DNA of 17,078 nucleotides from positions 1 through 17,078 of the forward strand of contig CAKRWX010000022.1 in NCBI GenBank assembly GCA_934418055.1. Direction: 5' to 3'. The position numbers were made by a program, and so were the translations under genes. This DNA comes from an uncultured Lachnospiraceae bacterium (GTDB taxonomy: Bacteria; Bacillota; Clostridia; Lachnospirales; Lachnospiraceae). Positions 1 through 8,199 of this stretch are shown one piece after another. Numbering within the stretch: the first letter of the stretch is position 1; the number at the start of each line of letters is the position of its first letter. The notes under the pieces are model-generated. The model worked only from the letters and a program-made list of their open reading frames with translations, was not told where the DNA came from and searched no databases.

Positions 1-3
1 CCT

Positions 4-161
4 CAGAATTGCTCCGCTGCTTCGCAGCTCCCGCAATTCTGACGGACATTCGAAATCCGCTGATTTGCCTTGCGGCAAATCGCTACTTCCTCATGTCCTG
101 GGCGGGTGTCAAGGAGACTGGCGTTTTCATGCAAGCATGAACGCCGATCTCTTTGACACCC
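4..161. repeat. Cluster of three nested palindromes, probable interspersed repeat
   Basis: Three inverted-repeat units lie back to back. Unit A pairs CAGAATTGC (4-12) with GCAATTCTG (33-41) around an inner GCTGC-TTC-GCAGC. Unit B pairs GGACAT (44-49) with ATGTCC (93-98) around GATTTGCC-TTGC-GGCAAATC (62-81). Unit C pairs GGGTGTCAA (104-112) with TTGACACCC (153-161), with GAGA/TCTC, GGCGT/ACGCC and TCATG/CATGA nested inside. Unit C starts a few bases after the stop of the minus-strand activase gene but has no T-run, so it is not a standard terminator. The density of perfect arms suggests a REP/BIME-like dispersed element; that it is repeated elsewhere in the genome is inference. Confidence 0.6.
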
Positions 162-167
162 TGGCAA

Positions 168-3100
168 CTACAAATTTTTCTGCGCTGTTGCTAACATTAA
201 TTTAATACGGTTCAACTGGTTAACCTCGCTTGCGCCTGGGTCGTAATCGACTGCGATAATATTGGATTCCGGATAAGCCCGGCGCAGCTCTTTGATGACA
301 CCTTTTCCTACGATGTGGTTCGGCAGACATCCAAATGGCTGGGTGCAGACGATGTTGTTGACGCCACTGTGGATCAGCTCTAACATCTCACCGGTCAGGA
401 ACCAGCCTTCACCGGTTTGATTGCCTAAGGATACAAAATCCTTAGCCATATTAGCCAGATTCTGGATCCGGGCTGGCGGGTTGAAGTGGCTGCTGGCTTC
501 CAGTTCCCTGCGGGCTACTTTGCGGAAGTATTCCAGCAAGGAGATGCCCATATTGCATAAACGGGCAGTAGAAGACTTGCCTCCTAAGTTTTCTGCCTTG
601 AAATTGCTGTTGTAGAAGCAGTAGAGCAGGAAATCCATCAGATCCGGCATCACGGCCTCAGCACCTTCCGATTCCAGTAACTCTACGATATGGTTGTTGG
701 CCAGAGGGGAGAATTTTACTAAAATCTCTCCAACAATGCCGACCTTCGGCTTCTTCACATCGACTCTTGGCAGGTTGTCAAAGTCGTGGATGATGCCGCG
801 GATAAGCTTACTGAATTCCATCATAGCCGGAGCTTTCTTGGAAACCGCTTTGATACAGCGTTTTTTCCATTTCTCATGAAGGGCGTTGGCAGAGCCCGGC
901 TCTTTCTCGTAAGGACGGGTAGCATAAAGCACCCGCATGAAGATATCGCCGTAAACAACTGCCTGCATGGCCTTGGTTAACATAAGCGGCGTGAAGGAGA
1001 AGCCCGGGTTGGTCTCCATGCCGTTAGCATTGATGGAGATAACCGGGATCTGCGGCATACCGGCCTTCTCTAAGGCACGGCGGATAAATCCGATGTAGTT
1101 GGACGCACGGCAGCCTCCGCCGGTCTGGCTCATGAAGATAGCCGTGTGATCTAAATCGTATTTACCAGATAACAGGGCGTCCATGATCTGACCAATGACG
1201 ATCAGGGACGGATAGCAGGCGTCATTATTCACATACTGGAGTCCTACGTCTACCGCAGAACGATTGTGGTTCTGCAGCACTTCGATGTGATAACCGAAGG
1301 AGCGGATGGCCGGCTCCAGAAGGTCAAAGTGGATCGGTGACATCTGTGGACAAAGGATCGTGTAGTCCTTTTTCATGTCCTTGGTGAACAGCACACGGTT
1401 ATAAGCGCTGGAAACCACTTTTTTCTGGTAATGGTTCCGGTCACGTACCTTTAATGCTGCGATCAGAGAACGGACACGGATCCGGGCAGCGCCTAAGTTG
1501 TTGACCTCGTCGATCTTTAATACGGTATAGATTTTTCCTGCGGAAGCTAAAATGTCATGGACCTGATCAGTGGTAACGGCATCCAGACCACATCCGAAGG
1601 AGTTTAACTGGATCAAGTCCAGGCAGTCGCTGGTCTTTACATAAGAAGCGGCTGCATACAGACGGGAGTGGTACATCCACTGGTCAGTAACGATCAGAGG
1701 CCGCTCCACCTTGCCTAAATGTGCCACAGAGTCCTCAGTCAGAACTGCCATGCCGTAGGAAGTGATCATCTCCGGGATACCATGATGGATCTCCGGGTCG
1801 ATGTGGTAAGGGCGTCCCGCCAGGACAATACCTCTGCGGTTGTGCTCCTTTAACCAGGCGATGGTCTCCTCGCCCTTTTTCTCGATGTCCTTATGGGCTG
1901 CGTCTAACTCTTCCCAGGCTTTATGGACGGCATTTCTCACCTCTGCTTCCGGGATCTGGAATTCCTTCTGGAACTCTGCTACCAGCTGTTTTGCCAGGAT
2001 CTCCTCATTGGTAAATGCCATAAAAGGATTTAAGAACCGGACATGCTGTTCGTCCAGCTCTTCTACGTTATTCTTGATATTCTCCGCGTAAGAGGTGACC
2101 ATCGGGCAGTTGTAGTGGTTGCCTGCCTCCGGCTGTTCATTCCGCTCATACGGAATACAAGGATAGAAAATGGTTTTGATGCCCTGGGCAATGAGCCAGG
2201 ACACATGTCCGTGGGCGATCTTCGCCGGATAGCACTCAGACTCACTGGGGATGGACTCAATGCCCAGCTCATAGATCTTTCTGGTGGACTGTGGGGACAA
2301 TACGGTGCGGAAGCCTAATTCCTTAAAGAACACTGCCCAGAATGGGAAATTCTCATAGAAATTTAAGACTCTCGGGATACCGATGGTGCCTCTTGGAGCC
2401 TGGTCAGCTGTCAGAGCCTCGTAGTCGAAGATCCGGTGATACTTATAATCAAAGAGGTTTGGAATTTCTTTTCTTGTTTTTTCTTTGCCAAGACCACGTT
2501 CACAGCGGTTGCCGCTGATAAACTGGCGTCCGCCCTCAAAGCGGTTGATGGTCAGGACACAGCGGTTGGTACAGCCCTTACAGCGGGCCATGGAGGTCTC
2601 ATACTGTAAGCCGATGATCTTGTCTAACGGCAGCATGGAGGTCTCCTTGTCCTTTTCATACCGTTCTCTTGCGATCAGGGCAGCGCCGAACGCACCCATG
2701 ATACCGGCGATATCCGGACGGACTGCCTCACAACCGGAGATCTGTTCGAAACTCCTTAAAACGGCGTCATTGTAGAAGGTACCACCCTGGACTACCACAT
2801 GGGTACCCAGATCGGCCGGGCTTGTAATTTTAATTACCTTATATAATGCGTTCTTGATGACGGAGTAAGCCAGACCTGCGGAAATATCAGCCACCGTTGC
2901 GCCTTCCTTCTGGGCCTGCTTAACGTTGGAGTTCATAAATACGGTACAGCGGGAACCTAAGTCGGTCGGGTTCTGTGCAAACAGAGCTTCTTTCGCAAAA
3001 TCTTCCACAGAATAATTCAGGGACTTGGCAAATGTCTCGATAAAGGAGCCACATCCGGAGGAGCAGGCCTCATTTAACTGGACACTGTCTACGCTGTTGT

Positions 3101-4436
3101 CCTTGATCTTGATGCATTTCATGTCCTGTCCGCCGATATCCAGGATACAGTCTACGTCCGGCTCAAAGAATTTTGCCGCATAGAAATGGGAGATGGTCTC
3201 GACTTCGCCCTCATCCAGCATAAACGCGGATTTTAACAGCGCCTCACCGTATCCGGTGGAACAGGACCAGGCAATGTGGGCTTTCTCAGGAAGAAGTGCC
3301 CGGATCTCCCGCATGGAGCGGATGGCGGTGGCCAGTGGGCTTCCGTTATTGCTGCTGTAAAAGCTGTATAACAGGGAGCCGTCCTCGCCAACCAATGCGA
3401 TTTTAGTGGTGGTGGAACCGGCATCGATACCCAGATAGCAGTTGCCCTCGTAATCTGACAGGGAACCCTTCTTTACGCAGTGTTCACTGTGACGGGTCAG
3501 AAACGCGTCATAATCCTTGTGGGTGGCAAATAATGGCGCCATACGTTTCACTTCAAAATCCATCTTGATGCCGTGTTCCAGCTTGTGGATCATGTCTTCT
3601 ATGGAAATCGTCACGTCTTCCTTACTGTTCATGGCAGCGCCAAGGGCTGCGAACAGATGGGAGTGGGCCGGTGCGATGATCTGCTCATCCGTCAGATGCA
3701 GGGTGCGGATAAACGCCTCCCGAAGCTCGGATAAGAAATGAAGCGGACCGCCGAGGAAGGCTACATTTCCACGGATCGGTTTGCCGCAGGCCAGACCGCT
3801 GATGGTCTGGTTGACAACCGCCTGGAAAATAGAGGCGGATAAGTCCTCTCTGGTCGCACCCTCGTTGATTAGCGGCTGGATATCTGTCTTGGCAAATACG
3901 CCGCAGCGGGCTGCGATGGGATAGATCATCTGGTAATTTTTGGCATATTCATTTAATCCAGCGGCATCTGTCTGAAGAAGAGACGCCATCTGGTCAATAA
4001 AGGAACCGGTGCCGCCTGCGCAGATACCATTCATACGCTGGTCGATGCCTCCGGTGAAATAAATAATTTTTGCGTCCTCGCCGCCAAGCTCGATGGCAAC
4101 GTCCGTTTTCGGCGCATAATCTTTTAAGGAAGTAGCCACAGCTACGACCTCCTGGACAAATGGAACCTCCAGGTGTTTGGACAGTGTCAGGCCGCCGGAA
4201 CCGGTAATGACCGGGTGAAGCTCGATAGGCCCTAATTTTTCCAGGGCGCGGTGCAGCAAAGCAGCCAGAGTCTCCTGAATATTGGCATAGTGACGCTCAT
4301 AATCAGAAAAAACCATGCCCTGAGGTGCGGCTTCCTGATCCCAGGATGCACGGTCAGAGCTGTATGTACTGTCTGTAATGGCAATTTTTACGGTTGTGGA
4401 ACCGATGTCGATTCCCAGTGAATATTGTTTACTCAT
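168..4436 (-). CDS. Large 2-hydroxyacyl-CoA dehydratase activase-like protein (two BadF/HgdC ATPase domains plus DUF2229-type region)
   Basis: A 1,422-residue cytoplasmic protein. Two ASKHA ATPase domains are visible. The first has [14 protein letters not shown] at residues 7-20, ELGGEDAK near 116, [11 protein letters not shown] with C139 and RCGVFAKTD with C178. The second has [15 protein letters not shown] at 334-348, DIGGQDMK near 433, [11 protein letters not shown] with C458/C462 and SRCTVF with C497. In HgdC-type activases the two equivalent cysteines bind a [4Fe-4S] cluster shared by a homodimer; here both domains keep the pair. A Cys motif follows (C619, C622, C626, C645), then the DUF2229-type region (FYPCIPYE near 757) and an HgdB-like C-terminus. 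The family couples ATP hydrolysis to low-potential electron transfer; the client enzyme is unknown and no dehydratase subunits are adjacent. An upstream TTG at 4490 keeps the frame, but homologs begin at MSKQ-like residues, so 4436 is chosen. Confidence 0.88.
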   Translation of the reverse strand: MSKQYSLGIDIGSTTVKIAITDSTYSSDRASWDQEAAPQGMVFSDYERHYANIQETLAALLHRALEKLGPIELHPVITGSGGLTLSKHLEVPFVQEVVAVATSLKDYAPKTDVAIELGGEDAKIIYFTGGIDQRMNGICAGGTGSFIDQMASLLQTDAAGLNEYAKNYQMIYPIAARCGVFAKTDIQPLINEGATREDLSASIFQAVVNQTISGLACGKPIRGNVAFLGGPLHFLSELREAFIRTLHLTDEQIIAPAHSHLFAALGAAMNSKEDVTISIEDMIHKLEHGIKMDFEVKRMAPLFATHKDYDAFLTRHSEHCVKKGSLSDYEGNCYLGIDAGSTTTKIALVGEDGSLLYSFYSSNNGSPLATAIRSMREIRALLPEKAHIAWSCSTGYGEALLKSAFMLDEGEVETISHFYAAKFFEPDVDCILDIGGQDMKCIKIKDNSVDSVQLNEACSSGCGSFIETFAKSLNYSVEDFAKEALFAQNPTDLGSRCTVFMNSNVKQAQKEGATVADISAGLAYSVIKNALYKVIKITSPADLGTHVVVQGGTFYNDAVLRSFEQISGCEAVRPDIAGIMGAFGAALIARERYEKDKETSMLPLDKIIGLQYETSMARCKGCTNRCVLTINRFEGGRQFISGNRCERGLGKEKTRKEIPNLFDYKYHRIFDYEALTADQAPRGTIGIPRVLNFYENFPFWAVFFKELGFRTVLSPQSTRKIYELGIESIPSESECYPAKIAHGHVSWLIAQGIKTIFYPCIPYERNEQPEAGNHYNCPMVTSYAENIKNNVEELDEQHVRFLNPFMAFTNEEILAKQLVAEFQKEFQIPEAEVRNAVHKAWEELDAAHKDIEKKGEETIAWLKEHNRRGIVLAGRPYHIDPEIHHGIPEMITSYGMAVLTEDSVAHLGKVERPLIVTDQWMYHSRLYAAASYVKTSDCLDLIQLNSFGCGLDAVTTDQVHDILASAGKIYTVLKIDEVNNLGAARIRVRSLIAALKVRDRNHYQKKVVSSAYNRVLFTKDMKKDYTILCPQMSPIHFDLLEPAIRSFGYHIEVLQNHNRSAVDVGLQYVNNDACYPSLIVIGQIMDALLSGKYDLDHTAIFMSQTGGGCRASNYIGFIRRALEKAGMPQIPVISINANGMETNPGFSFTPLMLTKAMQAVVYGDIFMRVLYATRPYEKEPGSANALHEKWKKRCIKAVSKKAPAMMEFSKLIRGIIHDFDNLPRVDVKKPKVGIVGEILVKFSPLANNHIVELLESEGAEAVMPDLMDFLLYCFYNSNFKAENLGGKSSTARLCNMGISLLEYFRKVARRELEASSHFNPPARIQNLANMAKDFVSLGNQTGEGWFLTGEMLELIHSGVNNIVCTQPFGCLPNHIVGKGVIKELRRAYPESNIIAVDYDPGASEVNQLNRIKLMLATAQKNL

Positions 4437-4442
4437 ATATGC

Positions 4443-4464
4443 GGGGATTTCCCCTGCCTCCTTT
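4443..4464 (-). promoter_or_regulatory. Shine-Dalgarno separated from the start codon by a small GC hairpin
   Basis: Reading the minus strand, AAAGGAGG (4464 to 4457) is a near-perfect ribosome binding site but lies 20 nt from the ATG at 4436. Between them GGGG (4454-4451) and CCCC (4446-4443) flank a 4-nt AAAT loop. If this stem forms, the effective spacing becomes 8 nt, which is ideal. This supports the 4436 start over the in-frame TTG at 4490 and ATG at 4484, neither of which has a good ribosome binding site. Confidence 0.6.
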
Positions 4465-4512
4465 GCAAAAAAAACGATACGCATAGGCAAATGATCCTAT
4501 CGTAACTAACAA

Positions 4513-4541
4513 AGTTTAACACAAAAACGGGAAGAATACAA
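4513..4541 (-). promoter_or_regulatory. Candidate sigma-A promoter for the activase-like gene
   Basis: On the minus strand TTGTAT (4541-4536) and TAAACT (4518-4513) are separated by 17 nt. Transcription would start near 4506, giving a leader of about 70 nt. It is divergent from the corA promoter, and no other good minus-strand pair was seen in 4491-4742. The hexamers are only moderate matches. Confidence 0.4.
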
Positions 4542-4604
4542 TTAGAAGAGGGTGTTAAAAAAACATGAACGGATTGTAAAATATTTGTGAATCTGCTGAT
4601 TTGT

Positions 4605-4633
4605 TTGACAAACAGCAGGTCAGAATCTATAAT
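4605..4633 (+). promoter_or_regulatory. Consensus sigma-A promoter for the corA-rhomboid-pyk run
   Basis: Perfect -35 TTGACA (4605-4610) and perfect -10 TATAAT (4628-4633) with a 17-nt spacer. Transcription should start near 4640, leaving a leader of about 100 nt before the CorA start at 4743. Confidence 0.85.
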
Positions 4634-4642
4634 GGTAGCGTC

Positions 4643-4689
4643 ATAATGCATTTCCTGGGCGTATTTTGCAGATGCACGGGAAGCATTAT
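4643..4689 (+). other. Hairpin in the corA 5' leader
   Basis: ATAATGC (4643-4649) pairs with GCATTAT (4683-4689). Inside it, after a 2-nt bulge, TTCCTG can pair with CACGGGAA through one G.U. This occupies most of the leader just after the predicted transcription start. The roughly 100-nt leader is shorter than a typical M-box Mg riboswitch and I see no M-box core, so a known riboswitch is not claimed. Confidence 0.4.
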
Positions 4690-4742
4690 CACAGGTCAAA
4701 GATTCATGCTGACAGGAGAATAGGCAGATAAGGGGTGGGGGA

Positions 4743-5678
4743 ATGATTCAGATTTTTATGACAGAGGATGGTGCGATCCATCAGAAAGATGAGATGCAGA
4801 ATGGCGCGTGGATTGCGCTGACCAATCCGACTGCCACAGAGATCCTGGAGATTTCCGAGACCTACGGAATTGATCCCGACCACGTCAGAGCCCCTCTGGA
4901 TGAGGAGGAGCGTTCCCGTATCGAGGTGGAAGATGATTACACCCTGATCCTGGTGGATATCCCTTCCATTGAGGAGCGAAGCGGAAAGGACTGGTACGTG
5001 ACCATCCCTCTGGGTATTATCACCACGGAGGAGGCCATCATCACCGTATGTCTGGAAGAGACCCCGATTCTGGCGGCATTTATGGACGGAAGAGTGAAGG
5101 ATTTCCATACTTATATGAAAACCCGGTTTATCCTTCAGATCCTCTATAAGAACGCCTCCCTCTTTTTGCAGTATCTGCGTATTATCGATAAGAAGAGCGA
5201 CTTGGTGGAACGGAAACTTCACCAGGCCCAGAAGAACCAGGAGTTGATGGAACTGATGGAGCTGGAGAAGAGCCTTCTTTATTTTAGTACGTCTCTTCGT
5301 TCCAACGAGGTTGTATTTGAGAAGCTGCTGAGAAATGAAAAGATCAAGAAATATCCAGAAGATACGGAACTTCTGGAAGATGTCATCATTGAGAATAAGC
5401 AGGCAATTGAGATGGCGGGCATTTACAGCGGTGTCTTGAGCGGAACCACAGAGGCGGTGGCTTCTGTCATTTCCAACAACCTAAACATTGTCATGAAGCT
5501 TCTGACCACCATGACCATCGTACTTTCCATTCCGACTATGGTATCCAGCTTTTACGGCATGAATGTAAGAGGACTGCCATTTGCGGAGCATCCGTACGGG
5601 TTCTGGATCGTGATTGTGATCGCAGTGATCATTTCCCTGCTGGTCGCTATCATTTTTTCCAAGAAAGACCTGTTTTAA
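4743..5678 (+). CDS. corA: CorA-family divalent cation (Mg2+/Co2+) transporter
   Basis: A 311-residue inner-membrane protein of normal CorA length. The N-terminal ~245 residues are a soluble, charged domain with long helical stretches. TM1 is around 250-270 and is followed by the CorA signature YGMN (GMN at 272-274). TM2 is around 287-305 and the protein ends in a short basic tail (KKDLF). CorA proteins are pentameric channels with the GMN loop at the pore mouth and cytoplasmic N-termini. The start follows a G-rich ribosome binding site (AGGGGTGGGGG) closely. The gene is first behind the consensus promoter at 4605-4633 and is followed 43 nt later by the rhomboid-like gene. The exact ion cannot be told from the sequence. 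Confidence 0.92.
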   Translation: MIQIFMTEDGAIHQKDEMQNGAWIALTNPTATEILEISETYGIDPDHVRAPLDEEERSRIEVEDDYTLILVDIPSIEERSGKDWYVTIPLGIITTEEAIITVCLEETPILAAFMDGRVKDFHTYMKTRFILQILYKNASLFLQYLRIIDKKSDLVERKLHQAQKNQELMELMELEKSLLYFSTSLRSNEVVFEKLLRNEKIKKYPEDTELLEDVIIENKQAIEMAGIYSGVLSGTTEAVASVISNNLNIVMKLLTTMTIVLSIPTMVSSFYGMNVRGLPFAEHPYGFWIVIVIAVIISLLVAIIFSKKDLF

Positions 5679-5721
5679 TGGAAACGAGTTGGGCATGATC
5701 TGATAATAAAGGAATGATGAA

Positions 5722-6576
5722 ATGAATTTTTTGAACAAACTGGAAAAGAAATACCGCAAATACGCGATTCCGAATCTGATGTATTACATCGTGATGCTTT
5801 ATGGAGCTGGCCTGGTGATCCAGCTGTTTGCGCCGATGGCATACTGGCGGTTTTTATCCCTGGATATCGGAGCGCTGATGCATGGACAGATCTGGAGACT
5901 GGTGACCTTTATCATCTATCCGCCGACCATGGGCACCTTTGTATTTGACAGCGTTTTCTTCGGGATCATTTCCCTGTTTCTGTATTACAGTCTGGGAGTG
6001 ACGCTGGAGAGGGTCTGGGGCGCCTTTCGGTTTAATGTATTTTTCCTGATGGGAATGGTGGGAGAGATCTTAGCGGCCCTGGTCAGCTATTTTGTGTTTC
6101 ATCAGAATCTGTATGTGACTACCGGATTTTTGAATTTTTCCCTGTTTTTGGCTTTTGCCATCTGTTTCCCGGATGTGCAGTTTTACTTATTTATGGTAAT
6201 TCCGGTGAAAGCGAAGTGGATGGCTATTGCAGAATCCGCGGTTTACGTGTATAGTTTTCTGGTTGGTTCTGCCAGCACCCGCTGCGAGATCGTGCTTTCC
6301 TTAGCCAATGTGATCTTATTTTTCCTGATGACCAGGAATTACAACCGGATCAATCCGAGAGAGATCCACAGAAAGCAGCAGTTTAAACAGCAGACCAAGA
6401 TCCGTATGCCGGGTCAGACAAGGCATAGATGTGCGGTATGCGGCCGCACGGAGGCAGATGGCGAGAACTTGGAGTTCCGCTATTGTTCGAAATGTGCAGG
6501 AAACCTGGAATATTGTCAGGACCACTTATATACGCACAAACATGTGACAACAGAAGGGGAGCAGAATCCCCAATAA
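5722..6576 (+). CDS. Rhomboid-like membrane protein without catalytic residues, with C-terminal zinc-binding tail
   Basis: 284 residues with about six hydrophobic segments (roughly 15-37, 56-66, 75-92, 104-126, 135-161, 168-203). Rhomboid landmarks are present: WRLVTF at 58-63 and LERVWGAFRF at 95-104. Where active rhomboids have the Ser motif GxSG followed by FxxxxAxxxxFP, this protein reads GFLNFSLFLAFAICFPD (135-151), with no serine in the GxSG position. The later helix lacks the catalytic His (CEIVLSLANVILFF). It is therefore probably a pseudoprotease or a Derlin/TMEM115-like relative. The soluble tail has CAVC (237-240), YCSKC (255, 258) and YCQDHLYTHKH (C265, H268, H272, H274), which suggests one or two zinc sites. 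Ribosome binding site AAAGGA lies 8 nt upstream. The gap to pyk is 29 nt. Function unknown. Confidence 0.75.
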   Translation: MNFLNKLEKKYRKYAIPNLMYYIVMLYGAGLVIQLFAPMAYWRFLSLDIGALMHGQIWRLVTFIIYPPTMGTFVFDSVFFGIISLFLYYSLGVTLERVWGAFRFNVFFLMGMVGEILAALVSYFVFHQNLYVTTGFLNFSLFLAFAICFPDVQFYLFMVIPVKAKWMAIAESAVYVYSFLVGSASTRCEIVLSLANVILFFLMTRNYNRINPREIHRKQQFKQQTKIRMPGQTRHRCAVCGRTEADGENLEFRYCSKCAGNLEYCQDHLYTHKHVTTEGEQNPQ

Positions 6577-6605
6577 TTACTAGTTTTATTTTCTGGAGGG
6601 AATGT

Positions 6606-8042
6606 ATGAAGAAAACAAAGATTATTTGTACCATGGGTCCAAATGAGGATAACCGCGAGATTATGATGAACCTGGCAAAGAACGGTATGGACATTGCCAG
6701 ATTTAACTTCTCCCACGGCAGCCATGAGGAGCAGAAGACACGTCTGGATCAGTTAAAGAGCGTCCGTGACGAGTTAGGTCTTCCGATCGCAGCGCTGTTA
6801 GATACCAAGGGTCCGGAGATCCGTACTGGTATGTTAAAGGATGAGAAGAAGGTTACTCTGGTTGAGGGACAGGAATACACCTTAACCACAAGACAGATCG
6901 TAGGTGATGAGAATATCGGTCATATCAACTACGCAGGTCTGCCAGAGGATGTAACCGCAGGCAATAAGATCCTGATTGATGACGGTCTGATCGAGTTACA
7001 GGTAACCAGCGTGGAAGGCACTGAGATCCACTGTACCGTAATTAACGGCGGTGAGTTAGGCCAGAGAAAAGGCGTTAACGTACCAAAAGTAAAGGTAAAA
7101 CTTCCAGCACTGACCGAGAAGGATAAAGAGGATATCTGGTTCGGTATCGAGCAGGGATTTGATTTTATCGCAGCTTCCTTTGTCCGCAACGCAGACGCGA
7201 TCATCGAGATCAAGCAGATGTTAGAGGTAGCTGGTTCTAACATTAAAGTCATTGCAAAAATTGAAAATGAAGAGGGTATTGAGAACCTGGATTCCATCAT
7301 TGAGGCCAGCGACGGCATCATGGTAGCCCGTGGTGATATGGGTGTGGAGATTCCGGCAGAGCAGGTTCCATTTATCCAGAAGACCATTATCCGCAAATGT
7401 AATGAGGCTTGTAAGCCGGTTATCACCGCAACCCAGATGCTGGATTCCATGATCCGCAACCCACGTCCAACCAGAGCAGAGGTGACTGACGTTGCCAACG
7501 CAGTTTATGATGGAACCGACGCCATCATGTTATCTGGTGAGACTGCTATGGGTAAGTACCCGGTTGAGGCATTAAAGATGATGGTTCAGATCGCAGAGGA
7601 GACTGAGTCCCATCTGGATTACAGCGCATATCGTGAGAGACGGATCTCCGCAGACAACCGCAAGAGCATTTCCAACGCGGTCTGCTTCTCTTCCGTATCT
7701 ACCGCTCACGATCTGGAAGCACAGGCAATCATCGCTCCGACCATCAGCGGATTTACTGCAAGACTGTTATCCAAGTATCGTCCAAGCGCACGGATCATCG
7801 GTTTATCCCCAAGCGCCAGCGCTGTACGCCAGATGCAGATCTACTGGGGCGTGACTCCATACATGGCAAAACGTGCAGAGTCCACAGATATCCTGATCGC
7901 TTCTTCCGTGGATCTGTTAAAGAATAAGGGCGTTCTGAAATCCGGTGATGTGGCAGTTGTGACCGCAGGCGTGGTAAATCATGAGAAACGCCATGAGCCG
8001 GCACAGCATACCAATATTATGAGAATCGTGAAGATTTTATAA
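6606..8042 (+). CDS. pyk: Pyruvate kinase
   Basis: Converts phosphoenolpyruvate and ADP to pyruvate and ATP, the last step of glycolysis, in the cytoplasm. 478 residues, the usual length for the short bacterial form without an extra PEP-utilizer domain. Visible motifs: TKIICTMGP at 4-12, ARFNFSHG at 31-38, LLDTKGPEIRTG at 64-75 flanking the B domain, AKIENEEGIEN with the catalytic lysine K218, MVARGDMGVEIP at 239-250, and the ATQMLDSM...PTRAEVTDVANAV signature at 275-300. The C-terminal regulatory domain follows (~350-478). The ATG at 6606 has GGAGGG just upstream; an in-frame extension back to 6429 overlaps the rhomboid gene and has no ribosome binding site. It probably reads from the corA promoter and ends at the 8111-8166 terminator. 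Confidence 0.96.
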   Translation: MKKTKIICTMGPNEDNREIMMNLAKNGMDIARFNFSHGSHEEQKTRLDQLKSVRDELGLPIAALLDTKGPEIRTGMLKDEKKVTLVEGQEYTLTTRQIVGDENIGHINYAGLPEDVTAGNKILIDDGLIELQVTSVEGTEIHCTVINGGELGQRKGVNVPKVKVKLPALTEKDKEDIWFGIEQGFDFIAASFVRNADAIIEIKQMLEVAGSNIKVIAKIENEEGIENLDSIIEASDGIMVARGDMGVEIPAEQVPFIQKTIIRKCNEACKPVITATQMLDSMIRNPRPTRAEVTDVANAVYDGTDAIMLSGETAMGKYPVEALKMMVQIAEETESHLDYSAYRERRISADNRKSISNAVCFSSVSTAHDLEAQAIIAPTISGFTARLLSKYRPSARIIGLSPSASAVRQMQIYWGVTPYMAKRAESTDILIASSVDLLKNKGVLKSGDVAVVTAGVVNHEKRHEPAQHTNIMRIVKIL

Positions 8043-8100
8043 TTTTCGCAAGCAACAAGCCCAGATTCACGTTTGCGTGATAACTTGATAAAGAACTAAC

Positions 8101-8129
8101 TGGACAAAGGGGTCCGCTTAGGGTACAAT
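8101..8129 (+). promoter_or_regulatory. Sigma-A promoter for lysA, overlapping the pyk terminator
   Basis: TGGACA (8101-8106) and TACAAT (8124-8129) are spaced by 17 nt, one mismatch each from consensus. The predicted start is near 8136, in the loop of the terminator hairpin, so a transcript starting here lacks the 5' arm and should not be terminated. Confidence 0.6.
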
Positions 8130-8166
8130 GCTAACAGAGTATTTGTGCCTTAGGTGGGCCTTTTTT
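8111..8166 (+). terminator. Long G.U-rich intrinsic terminator after pyk
   Basis: Positions 8111-8126 pair with 8145-8160 over 16 uninterrupted base pairs. After one bulged T, 8127-8132 pair with 8138-8143 (6 bp) around an AACAG loop. T-run at 8161-8166. All six non-Watson-Crick pairs are G.U in plus-strand RNA and would be A-C clashes in the other strand, so the structure is plus-strand specific. A small upstream palindrome, TCACG-TTTG-CGTGA (8067-8080), precedes it. Confidence 0.85.
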
Positions 8167-8199
8167 GATACGAAAATACAAAAAAGAGGAGAAATGATT

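Noticed and set aside
4640..4742. M-box Mg riboswitch ahead of corA
   Set aside because: The leader is about 100 nt, shorter than the M-box aptamer, and I could not find its conserved core.
4704..5222. 172-codon minus-strand ORF over corA
   Set aside because: It overlaps the CorA start, promoter leader and soluble domain in antisense; no motifs.
6429..6605. N-terminal extension of pyruvate kinase to 6429
   Set aside because: The extra 59 residues overlap the rhomboid-like gene; the ATG at 6606 has GGAGGG just upstream and begins at the conserved MKKTKIICTMGP.
6929..7498. 189-codon minus-strand ORF within pyk
   Set aside because: It is the antisense shadow of the best conserved part of pyruvate kinase; Ser/Ile-rich low-information composition.
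8043..8199. Lysine riboswitch ahead of lysA
   Set aside because: The leader holds a terminator hairpin with an overlapping promoter; the space is too short and no lysine-aptamer core is visible.
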